Shown here piece after piece: positions 29,740 to 38,352 of a stretch of 64,000 nucleotides of DNA. Source of the DNA: Paenibacillus phytorum (GTDB taxonomy: Bacteria > Bacillota > Bacilli > Paenibacillales > NBRC-103111); assembly GCF_013141715.1 (NCBI RefSeq), contig NZ_WHOA01000065.1:19051-83050 (forward strand), read 5' to 3'. The notes under the pieces are model-generated. The model worked only from the letters and a program-made list of their open reading frames with translations. It did not search any database and was not told the DNA's origin. A program made the position numbers and the translations under genes. Every line of letters starts with the position of its first letter. The first letter of the stretch is position 1.

Positions 29740-31194
29740 ATGATGGGTGAAATGAGTAGTTTATTCAAAAAAACAAAAGCGCGTGTAGGCGTTATGACGG
29801 TTGGTCACGAGCCTTATTGGGCACAATTTCCGGGATTAAAAGAGGAGTTGGAGGGCTACGGCCGTGAATTTGAGGAAATGCTTCGCAAGAATGACGTCGA
29901 GGTGGTCTCGGCAGGCTTTGTCGATAGTGTAGATAAGTCCTTCGCCGCATCGACTTATTTGAAAAGCCAAGATGTTGATTTCCTATTTTGCTTCTTGAGC
30001 ACATATGTGACGTCTTCGACGGCTGCTACCCCGATCCTGAACTTGTCCGTTCCGACGGTACTTGTTGCTTTGCAGCCAAGAAAGCGTCTTGACTACCGCA
30101 ATACAACGACGTATATGCAGTTAGTCAACGATAATATATGTTCACTCCCTGAAATAGGCGGTGTGCTTGTGCGAGCAGGAAAGCCTGCCGCAGGGATGAT
30201 CGTAGGAACGCTCTATGATGATGAACGTGCGATGAAGGAATTGCAAGGCTGGTGCCAAGTCGCCAATACGCGCAGAGCATTCAAATATGCAAAAATCGGT
30301 TATATGGGGCATACCTACGAGGGAATGTATGATATGAACTCCGATCCGACGGCTTTTACGGCTTCCTTTGGCTCCCATGTGCAAATGCTGGAGATGTGCG
30401 ATTTAGCCAAGCTGGTAAATGGGGCAACACCTAAGGAAACGGCCGACAAACAGGATGAAATTAAAAGCGTTTTCAAAATATCCGATCCATTTATCGATCC
30501 GGTGACAAGACCGATCAAGCAGGAAGATCTGGAATGGTCAGCGAAAGTGGCAGTCGGGCTGGATAAGCTGATATTGGAATTTGGGTTAACTGGCTTGGCC
30601 TATTATTACCGGGGGCTCGACAATAATGAATATGAACGAATCGGATCGAATATGGTGCTCGGCAACTCACTGTTGACGGGTAAAGGGGTTCCGCTTGCCG
30701 GAGAAGCCGATTTGAAAACGTGCGCAGCGATGTTAATCATGGATCGTCTTGATGCAGGGGGCTCGTTCGCGGAGCTGCATCCATGCGACTTCGTCGATGA
30801 TATCGTGCTGGTCGGACATGACGGACCGCACAACATCAAGATTAGCGACGGGCAGCCGGTCATTCGCGGATTGGATCTGTTTCATGGCAAAAGCGGTTCG
30901 GGAATCGGCGTCGAATTCAGCATCAAATCAGGCCCTGTTACTTTGCTCAGCATTTCACAAACCGCTGACGGCAAATTCAAAATGATCGCCACGGAAGGTG
31001 AATCCATCAAAGGGGAAATTCCGCAGACAGGAAACACGAATACTCGCTGTAAATTTAATTACAGTGTTGCAGAATTCGTGGAAAGATGGTGTTCGGCTGG
31101 TCCTACGCATCACTTTGCACTCGGAGTGGGGCATGTGAGTTCGAAGATCCGTAATGTCGCCAAAGTACTAGGCATTGAGGTGGAAATCGTATGA
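29740..31194 (+). CDS. L-arabinose/L-fucose isomerase-like family protein
   Basis: 484 residues. The N-terminal region (VGVMTVGHEPYWAQFPGL, then FLFCFLSTYVTSSTAATPIL) and the overall alpha/beta three-domain layout match the fucose/arabinose isomerase superfamily. Candidate metal/catalytic acids lie in GNSLLTGKGVPLAGEADLKT and FAELHPCDFVDD, with histidines in LVGHDGPHN and THHFALGVGH. These enzymes interconvert aldoses and ketoses in the cytoplasm; the sugar is unknown. GGGAGG is followed by in-frame ATGs at 29740, 29743 and 29752; 29752 is a good alternative start. The stop overlaps the next gene by 4 bp. Confidence 0.82.
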   Translation: MMGEMSSLFKKTKARVGVMTVGHEPYWAQFPGLKEELEGYGREFEEMLRKNDVEVVSAGFVDSVDKSFAASTYLKSQDVDFLFCFLSTYVTSSTAATPILNLSVPTVLVALQPRKRLDYRNTTTYMQLVNDNICSLPEIGGVLVRAGKPAAGMIVGTLYDDERAMKELQGWCQVANTRRAFKYAKIGYMGHTYEGMYDMNSDPTAFTASFGSHVQMLEMCDLAKLVNGATPKETADKQDEIKSVFKISDPFIDPVTRPIKQEDLEWSAKVAVGLDKLILEFGLTGLAYYYRGLDNNEYERIGSNMVLGNSLLTGKGVPLAGEADLKTCAAMLIMDRLDAGGSFAELHPCDFVDDIVLVGHDGPHNIKISDGQPVIRGLDLFHGKSGSGIGVEFSIKSGPVTLLSISQTADGKFKMIATEGESIKGEIPQTGNTNTRCKFNYSVAEFVERWCSAGPTHHFALGVGHVSSKIRNVAKVLGIEVEIV

Positions 31195-31220
31195 GTATGA
31201 GTATGAGTATGAGTATGAGT
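31191..31220 (+). repeat. Hexanucleotide repeat (ATGAGT)x5 at a start codon
   Basis: Five perfect tandem ATGAGT units span the start of the 832-aa gene and encode (Met-Ser)x5. The first unit also contains the TGA stop of the upstream gene. Each ATG is a possible start. Confidence 0.9.
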
Positions 31221-33689
31221 ATACCAGTTAACCCAAAACGCACCTTGCAAAGAGTCACATTGGAAATGAGCCTAAAGCCATTCAAAAGTATGGCGCCTGA
31301 GGACATCGAAGCCGTGTGTGCGGAAGCTATTCGGCAGTGGCTTCCACTCATCGGCATGGCAGAAAGTTGTTCCATGCTGCTTTGGGTCGCTGACGGAAGC
31401 GAGATCCTAGTCTGGGACGGCGATTTGCAGCGTGAGATCGAATGGGCACGCTACATTGGATTCGCGAATGAGGAGTACTTCGGCCACATCAAGGATGATA
31501 AAGACCCGCGAATCGCTAGACCATACATCAGCGAACCAGCGCGAATCACCTACGGTGATTTGCAATTCATTATCGCATCCTTTAAAAAAGTTGCAGCTGA
31601 GCGTTACGGTATTCGCATGGAGGTTGGAGCCACCTTTGACGCAGGACCGGAGTTTGCCTACTCAGATTTCAAATACAAGCTGCACCCGGAAATCAATCGC
31701 GCCGAAGTAAACGGGCAATTCATCTCGCTGAAGGCGGACTATACGGTCGTATGTGGTTGGTCGAAGCTGAAAGCGGATAACGCCTCTTATGCGTCGTACC
31801 CTGACGGTATTCCCAATGACACAGCGTTTGGAGAGTTTCTGGGGCGGCAGTGTGCAAGCTTTTTACCGACACTAGGCTTTGATTATATTTGGTTTTCCAA
31901 TGGATTCGCGCTGTCGTACTTTCCCTGGACGTATCTGGGGGCCAATTACGATGGCACGCAGCTTGCTTTGGCGGACTATGAAGAGCTGTCGTCGAAGATG
32001 CTGTCGTTCTGGGAACTATTCAAGCAGGAATGCCCGAATTACCGGACTGAAATACGCGGGACGAACTACGGAACGGGCATGGATCTGGCCAAGGACTGCA
32101 TTCCTTTGCTTGAACTTTATGAGAGAAATTATATCGAATTTCCACCACCGAACTCACCGTGGGGAGCCCTTAACTACGATTTCGGCCTAGAGTTGACAGG
32201 TTACATGTCGCGCATTGCAGTGCTGCCGGGAGAGACTTACCCGTACCGCTTCTATGCCAATGACCCTTGGTTCTGGCAAAATCCGTGGTGGGATCTGTAC
32301 GACCGAGAGCCGCATGACATTTATTGTCCGCTCTCTGTTGCTCGTGTTAACACTAATGGAGAGTTGGAGAGCCCACGTGTCGTGGAAATTTTGACCATTG
32401 ATACGGAAAAAGGCGTGCTAGATGAAAATGTACCGATGGAGGTTATTCCTCATATCAAGAAGGCCTTCAAGGACGCGCCCGATCAGCCGGGGATTCTAAC
32501 TTGGTTGTATCCGTTTCGAGAGCTGCATGAAGCGATGGCTGAATCGGGCGAGCATTCGACCGACGTTTTCTTCAATGATTGGTTTGTGCGTAATGCGATT
32601 AACCAAGGGCTGCCGCTTAATACGGTTCTAAGCACCGATGACTTTTTCGCCATGCAGGACGATGCCATCCATAAGCTTCAAGATACGATTTTGTTTACAT
32701 CCGCCTTTTGGATAAAAGGGGAGAAAGCGCAGCGAATCGTCGAATATATCCGTCAGGGAGGAAAGATACTCATCTACGGCACTGTCGAAGATCCGGCTCT
32801 ACGCCAACTGATGAATCTCAGATCCGAGAATGCGCTTGAAGGTACTTTCTCTGTAAACTTGTCATTGCCGGAAGATACGATCACGAGTGTTGAACAACAG
32901 AGGGAAAATGGGACTCATCTGATTGATCACAGCTCGCACATCTCTGGCGGTGGTTTAAGTGAGGTAGTGGATGATGCAGCCGATCCTTTTACGCAAGTAC
33001 ATGCAACAGTGAAGCAGGATGGGCTAGAACGTACGTTCACGCTCTCTAGAGCGTTGCCTGAATGGAACGGAGGAAAGGTTGGTTGGGTACGCGGATCGCT
33101 GCCGTTTCAATCGGCCGGAGTGACGCATCTGCCAGTGCGGCAGGAGAAGGAGTTCATGGATAGCTCAGTTATCGTGCGTTATTTGCTGCAACAATTCGAT
33201 TATTCCTTCTTACAAACAAAGGATGAGGAAGATGCTCATCATGCGCTATTTTTCATCGCCAGACACGACAACGGGTTCATACTTACCGGCTGCAAACAGG
33301 ACACATCCGTAACGCTGCAGCTTCGCTTTCCAGATGGTGCTCCAGTCATCATTGGACAATCAGCCATTATTGGGGAAGGAATGGCTACTTATGCGCTTGA
33401 TCGAACGTTTCATGACGATTGCCGAGTTTTTGTTAATCAAAAACAATCGTCCCGCATTACGTCCAGAGAAAATCAGCCGTTTCCAACATCGAAGAAACGA
33501 ACTGTCCGTAATATTAGCGTTTACAATCTAATTGAGGCAGACGTGACCATTTACCCGCCAATTGCAGCGCTGCAGGCAGGCATTGTCGAAGTGAAGAACG
33601 GTGAACAATATTTGGATTTATCAGGTAAAATAGTAGGAAATCGACTACTCTTGTCTAAGATTAGCGGTACAATTGATATATCATGGTAA
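31191..33689 (+). CDS. Large protein of unknown function, TIM-barrel plus GATase-like layout
   Basis: 832 residues, no signal peptide. I do not recognise a named family. The first 450 residues look like a TIM-barrel glycosidase: repeated aromatic clusters (YIWFSNGFALSYFPWTYLG, YANDPWFWQNPWWDLYDREPHD) and acidic strand ends such as GATFDAGPEF, TEIRGTNYGTG and FGLELTGYMS. Residues about 490-570 resemble a class-I-glutaminase-like flavodoxin fold (LPLNTVLSTDDFF, YIRQGGKILIYGTVEDP), the domain order of GH42-type enzymes. The C-terminus is beta-rich. It is translationally coupled (ATGA overlap) to the isomerase-like gene and followed by an SGNH esterase. A cytoplasmic glycosidase or lyase is inferred. 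Confidence 0.75.
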   Translation: MSMSMSMSMSIPVNPKRTLQRVTLEMSLKPFKSMAPEDIEAVCAEAIRQWLPLIGMAESCSMLLWVADGSEILVWDGDLQREIEWARYIGFANEEYFGHIKDDKDPRIARPYISEPARITYGDLQFIIASFKKVAAERYGIRMEVGATFDAGPEFAYSDFKYKLHPEINRAEVNGQFISLKADYTVVCGWSKLKADNASYASYPDGIPNDTAFGEFLGRQCASFLPTLGFDYIWFSNGFALSYFPWTYLGANYDGTQLALADYEELSSKMLSFWELFKQECPNYRTEIRGTNYGTGMDLAKDCIPLLELYERNYIEFPPPNSPWGALNYDFGLELTGYMSRIAVLPGETYPYRFYANDPWFWQNPWWDLYDREPHDIYCPLSVARVNTNGELESPRVVEILTIDTEKGVLDENVPMEVIPHIKKAFKDAPDQPGILTWLYPFRELHEAMAESGEHSTDVFFNDWFVRNAINQGLPLNTVLSTDDFFAMQDDAIHKLQDTILFTSAFWIKGEKAQRIVEYIRQGGKILIYGTVEDPALRQLMNLRSENALEGTFSVNLSLPEDTITSVEQQRENGTHLIDHSSHISGGGLSEVVDDAADPFTQVHATVKQDGLERTFTLSRALPEWNGGKVGWVRGSLPFQSAGVTHLPVRQEKEFMDSSVIVRYLLQQFDYSFLQTKDEEDAHHALFFIARHDNGFILTGCKQDTSVTLQLRFPDGAPVIIGQSAIIGEGMATYALDRTFHDDCRVFVNQKQSSRITSRENQPFPTSKKRTVRNISVYNLIEADVTIYPPIAALQAGIVEVKNGEQYLDLSGKIVGNRLLLSKISGTIDISW

Positions 33690-33714
33690 AGGTCATCTTC
33701 TAGGGAGAGAAAAT

Positions 33715-34710
33715 ATGAATATTCGTAATCAGGTAAGTGAATCGATTGTTATGATGGCTACAGAACCACATAAGCTGCGTTTCCGTTCACTGGTGAGAGA
33801 AAGCCTACGCTTGCGCAGCAAAGCATCTTCCGAATATCCGGATCAAGTACTGTACTCGGAAGGAACAGACTACATCGTCGATTATGAAAGCGGCACGATA
33901 AAGCGTACGGCAGCCAGCTCCATCCCGGATTGGAGCAAGCATCCGACTTACGGGAAATCGGACTTTAATCATAGCGATTACCCTGATATCACGAATCAGA
34001 CGTACATCCTTTATGCTGATTATGAATATTTCGATCCGACTGCGGCCTCAGACGTCGCAGTCGGATCAGAAGCGCTATCACGGATTCTCGCAAAGCTGGC
34101 AAACAGTGAGCCAGTCACCTACGTCGTGTTCGGCGATAGTATTAGTACAGGCGCGGAAGTAAGCGAGGAAGCTAATAAATTTCACAACAGATTCGCAGAA
34201 ACGCTCAGAAGGCGCTTCCCCGGGGCGGCTATCGATGTGCGAATGAAAGCCATCGGCGGAGAAAGCAGTGAGGGAGGGCTAAAGCGGCTGCAAGATGATG
34301 TCATCGCGCAAGCACCTGATTTGGTAACGATTGGTTACGGGATGAATGACCAAAATAAACAAGCAAATGGAACGAATGCGATTTCCCCCGCGCAATTTGA
34401 ACGGAATATAGCAACAATGATCGAAGCAGTTCAAAAGCATACGGAAGCAGATATCGTTCTCATCACCCCCTGCCTTCCGAATCCGTTATGGACATATGCC
34501 AGCCCGAATGTGACTGACTACGCCGATAAGCTGCGAGAGCTGGGCTTCAAATATCGGGTCGGGGTCGCTGATCTTCAGCGGATATGGCTTGACGAGCTTA
34601 CTGCGGGTAAAACACACGAAAGCTTATTAATCAATAATGTGAACCATCCGAATGATTATGGTCACAGCTTATATGCACAGGCATTAAATAGTCTTCTAAG
34701 TTCAAATTGA
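33715..34710 (+). CDS. SGNH/GDSL hydrolase
   Basis: About 331 residues from the ATG at 33715, which has AGGGAGAG upstream; the longer frame from 33673 overlaps the previous gene. Residues before about 110 form an extra N-terminal beta domain. SGNH blocks follow: VVFGDSISTG (nucleophile Ser), a Gly in block II, TIGYGMNDQNK (block III Asn) and NNVNHPNDYGHSLYAQ with the catalytic His. No signal peptide. Likely an intracellular carbohydrate esterase removing acetyl or similar groups from imported oligosaccharides. It closes the cluster 29740-34710. Confidence 0.88.
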   Translation: MNIRNQVSESIVMMATEPHKLRFRSLVRESLRLRSKASSEYPDQVLYSEGTDYIVDYESGTIKRTAASSIPDWSKHPTYGKSDFNHSDYPDITNQTYILYADYEYFDPTAASDVAVGSEALSRILAKLANSEPVTYVVFGDSISTGAEVSEEANKFHNRFAETLRRRFPGAAIDVRMKAIGGESSEGGLKRLQDDVIAQAPDLVTIGYGMNDQNKQANGTNAISPAQFERNIATMIEAVQKHTEADIVLITPCLPNPLWTYASPNVTDYADKLRELGFKYRVGVADLQRIWLDELTAGKTHESLLINNVNHPNDYGHSLYAQALNSLLSSN

Positions 34711-34729
34711 TAAGTGGGTGGTTGATCGC

Positions 34730-36538
34730 ATGGTCATACAGTGGAGGAAATGGCGGTTTTCGATATTTACTAAGCTTGTCCTGGCTTTCTTAATTGTGAT
34801 TTCGCCGCTGTATGCGCTTGGAACCCGGATCAACGAATGGGGAGCGGATATCGTCAAGAATGAAATTTCCAAATCGCTGCAGTCTCAAGTTCAATTTTAC
34901 CGAACCTTATTGGAGAATGAGATTGATAGAATGGTAAGTTTGCAGCGAGAGTATGTGAATGACGATGATTTGCTTGCTTTAAGTCTAACCGAGGACAGCA
35001 TGTCAACCTATCAGCGCATAGAAGCGATGAAGAGGTTTCAGCGCAAACTCGAGCTCATGAAGCAATCAAGCATATACGTGGAGCGGGCTAGTGCCTATAT
35101 TCCTCTCATTTCGCGTATAGTTGCTACGGACGATTTATCCGGTGACCTGCCGCAAGAGGAGTTAGAGAAATTAAAGCAAAGCGTGCTTCAATCTAAATCG
35201 CTCATTGTCCAATCGAATAATAAGCTATTCATCCGTGAGCACTATCCGAACCCGCTGATATCAAGTACTCGTAATCCCATATTTGTGCTGGAGCAGGAAA
35301 TTTCGATCCCAGCTTTGAAACGCTATTTGCAGCAGCTCTCTGGCTATGATCAGGGGGGTGCTGCTTTGATGCTTCCAGAATTAACGGTCGTGAATACGAA
35401 TAATACAGAAGTACCGACTTTAATTAGAAATAAAATTGAACAGCAGATCGCTCTTTCGGAGGCTAATCTGGGATCATCAGGAGCGTTGAAGGAACAAAAA
35501 GCGCAAACGTTATCGATCCGTATTGAGAAAGAAAGCTATCTGACCGTTTTCGCCTATTTGCCAAAATTGGAAGCGACGTTACTTGTCTATGTGCCTGAAA
35601 GTGAAGTTATGGGCCCTCTAGAGAAATACCGGAGCTACCTGTGGATGATTTCCTTTGTCGCATTGATTGTGATTTTGTTGTTCGCCTACTGGATATTTCG
35701 CATCATACACCGCCCACTTACGAAACTGGTACGCGCATTCCACAAGGTGGAATCAGGCAATATGCAGATTATGCTGCAGCATAGCAGCAACGATGAATTT
35801 AGCTATTTATATGAACGATTCAATTTCATGGTAGCGTATTTGAACAAGTTAATTTATGAGGTATACGAGCAGAAGATACATGCTCAACAATCCGAGCTGA
35901 AGCAGCTGCAATCGCAAATCAATCCTCATTTCCTATATAACAGCTTTTATTTGCTGTATCGTATGACGAAGGCTCACGACTTTGACAATGCGACGCAATT
36001 CACGAAGTATTTGGGTGATTATTTTCAATACATTACACGCAGTGGAAGTGAGAATGCAGCACTTGAACAGGAATTCAATCATGTACGTGCTTATGCGGAG
36101 ATTCAATCCATCCGTTTTTCCAATCGTATCCAATTTATATTCGACGAGATTCCTGAAGTGTGCAAGCAGGTAATCGTACCGCGGTTAATCCTCCAGCCGA
36201 TTGTTGAAAATGCCTATCAGCACGGTTTTGAGGGAGCCTTATCCGACAGGCTTCTGCGCATTAGCGTAGAGCTTGATCATTCCATGGATGGCACGGAGCT
36301 CTTGCTCATTCATATCGAAGACAATGGTAAAGGATTAACGGAGCACGAACTGAATCAATGGAAGATAAGACTTCTAGAGCAGGACAATCCGGAGGAAGTA
36401 ACCGGCATGCTGAATGTGCACAGACGACTGCGGCTAAAATACGGCACAATCGCCGGTATCGTATTAACACCGATTGAAGCAGGAGGGCTAAGGGTTACCA
36501 TCAAGCTGCCCATCCATATACCGCCTATTAAAACCTGA
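34730..36538 (+). CDS. YesM-type sensor histidine kinase
   Basis: About 602 residues. TM1 (about 13-32), extracytoplasmic sensor region (35-295), TM2 (about 303-322), HAMP (325-375), His_kinase with H400 in QSQINPHFLYNSFY, and HATPase_c with VENAYQHGF and DNGKGL. GGGTGG lies 8 nt upstream of the ATG at 34730; GTG at 34718 is the longer option. It is followed by its response regulator with a 13-bp gap. This is the second two-component pair of the region, with kinase first and regulator second, the reverse of the pair at 13220-16676. Confidence 0.9.
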   Translation: MVIQWRKWRFSIFTKLVLAFLIVISPLYALGTRINEWGADIVKNEISKSLQSQVQFYRTLLENEIDRMVSLQREYVNDDDLLALSLTEDSMSTYQRIEAMKRFQRKLELMKQSSIYVERASAYIPLISRIVATDDLSGDLPQEELEKLKQSVLQSKSLIVQSNNKLFIREHYPNPLISSTRNPIFVLEQEISIPALKRYLQQLSGYDQGGAALMLPELTVVNTNNTEVPTLIRNKIEQQIALSEANLGSSGALKEQKAQTLSIRIEKESYLTVFAYLPKLEATLLVYVPESEVMGPLEKYRSYLWMISFVALIVILLFAYWIFRIIHRPLTKLVRAFHKVESGNMQIMLQHSSNDEFSYLYERFNFMVAYLNKLIYEVYEQKIHAQQSELKQLQSQINPHFLYNSFYLLYRMTKAHDFDNATQFTKYLGDYFQYITRSGSENAALEQEFNHVRAYAEIQSIRFSNRIQFIFDEIPEVCKQVIVPRLILQPIVENAYQHGFEGALSDRLLRISVELDHSMDGTELLLIHIEDNGKGLTEHELNQWKIRLLEQDNPEEVTGMLNVHRRLRLKYGTIAGIVLTPIEAGGLRVTIKLPIHIPPIKT

Positions 36539-36551
36539 GGAGGCAAGTACG

Positions 36552-38228
36552 ATGATCCATATGATGATTGTGGATGATGAACCGATTGCCGTTAATTATT
36601 TGCTGGAAACGCTGCAAGAGCTGGAGCATCTTGATCTAGAGCTATCCAAAGCATACTCCGGTTATGAAGCGCTAGAGAAACTAGGTGATCGTAAAGTCGA
36701 TATTTTACTGACAGATATTCGAATGCCGGGTATGACAGGGATGGAGCTTGCAGATCAAATATTAAAGCGTTGGCCCCGGTGCAAGGCCATATTTCTGACG
36801 GGTTATGATGATTTTGCCTATGCACAGTCAGCGATACGCAAAGGCGGCGTGGATTATGTATTGAAAACAGAAGGCGATGAGGCCATTGTTCGAGCCATTG
36901 AAAAGGCGATTGCCGATATTCGGCTGGAAATTAATGAGGAACATATTTTACAAAAAGCGAAGCAGCAGATTCATTTGGCGCTGCCCTCGCTGCGACGCGA
37001 ATATTTAGTTGAATTTTTGCAAAATGAAGTGGATTCTCTCGCTAACCGCAAAAAGCGATTTGCCAATCTGGCGATTGATTTGGATCCCGAGCTTCCCATC
37101 ATGACGGCTGTCGGCAGAATCGACGAATGGGGTGCTTTTGCTCTGCCCTCAGAGAAACCGCTGCTATTTTATTCGATCCAAAATATCGCCGAAGAATATT
37201 TGTCCTCATCTGTACGGTTTGTTGCGATTCAAGATGACCGTTCCCGGTTCATTTGGTTCATTCAGCCGAAGGACGGAGAGGACTGGACAACGACAACGCA
37301 TAGGCTCGGTGACAGCGCGGAGCTTGTCCAGTCATCATGTAAACGCCTTCTGAAGGTGCCTATTTCATTGGCACTTGAAGCTGATCCATGTCCTTGGGAA
37401 CATGTTTCGGAGCGGGTTGAAACGCTCAAGCTGCAGCTTGGGCTTGGCATCGGTCGGGGGAAGGAAATGCTGATTACCGGACAGCAAACAGATCCTGCGC
37501 AGGGGGAGCATAGATCGAGCCGGATCTTTTTTGCTGAAAATGATATGAGGTCCAAGGTCCGTAAGCTCGATCTGCTTGAAACGTACATGGACAACGGAGA
37601 AAAAGAGCCATTCACACAATTGTTTATGGCGTTATTCCAAATAGATGAGATGCTTTTATCAGGAAGCGAGGGGAAGTTTCTAGCGATGGAGCTATTTTCC
37701 CATCTGTCGGCTTTCTTTCTCTCCTATTTAAACAGACGTCGGCTGTTCGCGCAGCTCGGAGCTTCTATTGATCCGGAGCCATTGCTCGAGTTAAGCAAGC
37801 ATGCTTCCTGGCACGAGGCGATCCGCTATTTCCGAGAACTGGGCGAAACGCTGGCAGATTTCAATGGAAGAAAGCAAGTCGAGCGGACCAATGATATTAT
37901 CGGCCGAATCCATCATTATATCCATGAGTTTTTACATGAAGACTTATCTCTAACGAAGCTCTCTGAGTTGGTTTATCTGAGTTCCCCTTATTTGTCTCGG
38001 CTCTATAAGCAGATGACCGGCAAAGGGGTTCTGGACTATATCACGGAAGTACGGATCAACAAGGCAAAGCTTTTGCTCAAAACCGGAGATCGCAAAATTA
38101 ACGAAATCGCCACCGAGATCGGCTTGGAATCGGCTCACTATTTCACTCGTTTATTCAAAAAAGTGACCGGATATACGCCACTCGAGTATAGAGATTCGGC
38201 AAAAGCCATGGACGAAACAAACCGCTGA
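36552..38228 (+). CDS. YesN-type response regulator, AraC family output
   Basis: 558 residues. The receiver (1-125) has VDDE, phospho-acceptor D55 in LTDIRMPGM, the switch T in FLTGYDD and YVLKTEG. A long linker (130-440) precedes a double HTH (about 445-548) that ends with GLESAHYFTRLFKKVTGYTPLEYR. GAGGAGG lies 7 nt upstream. It probably activates the binding-protein and permease genes directly behind it (38353-41906). Confidence 0.92.
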   Translation: MIHMMIVDDEPIAVNYLLETLQELEHLDLELSKAYSGYEALEKLGDRKVDILLTDIRMPGMTGMELADQILKRWPRCKAIFLTGYDDFAYAQSAIRKGGVDYVLKTEGDEAIVRAIEKAIADIRLEINEEHILQKAKQQIHLALPSLRREYLVEFLQNEVDSLANRKKRFANLAIDLDPELPIMTAVGRIDEWGAFALPSEKPLLFYSIQNIAEEYLSSSVRFVAIQDDRSRFIWFIQPKDGEDWTTTTHRLGDSAELVQSSCKRLLKVPISLALEADPCPWEHVSERVETLKLQLGLGIGRGKEMLITGQQTDPAQGEHRSSRIFFAENDMRSKVRKLDLLETYMDNGEKEPFTQLFMALFQIDEMLLSGSEGKFLAMELFSHLSAFFLSYLNRRRLFAQLGASIDPEPLLELSKHASWHEAIRYFRELGETLADFNGRKQVERTNDIIGRIHHYIHEFLHEDLSLTKLSELVYLSSPYLSRLYKQMTGKGVLDYITEVRINKAKLLLKTGDRKINEIATEIGLESAHYFTRLFKKVTGYTPLEYRDSAKAMDETNR

Positions 38229-38352
38229 TCAAACGTATTATGAACTCGTTAATATAAGTCCATCATCGCAAGAAAGTCCCATTTCGATCGCAGAAGCCTC
38301 ATTTTATAATAAAGGTGTAAGGAAAATCGTACATTAGCGAGGGGACAAAGCA

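Noticed and set aside
35933..36173. Short frames inside the kinase gene
   Set aside because: Complete overlap with the conserved His_kinase domain on the plus strand.
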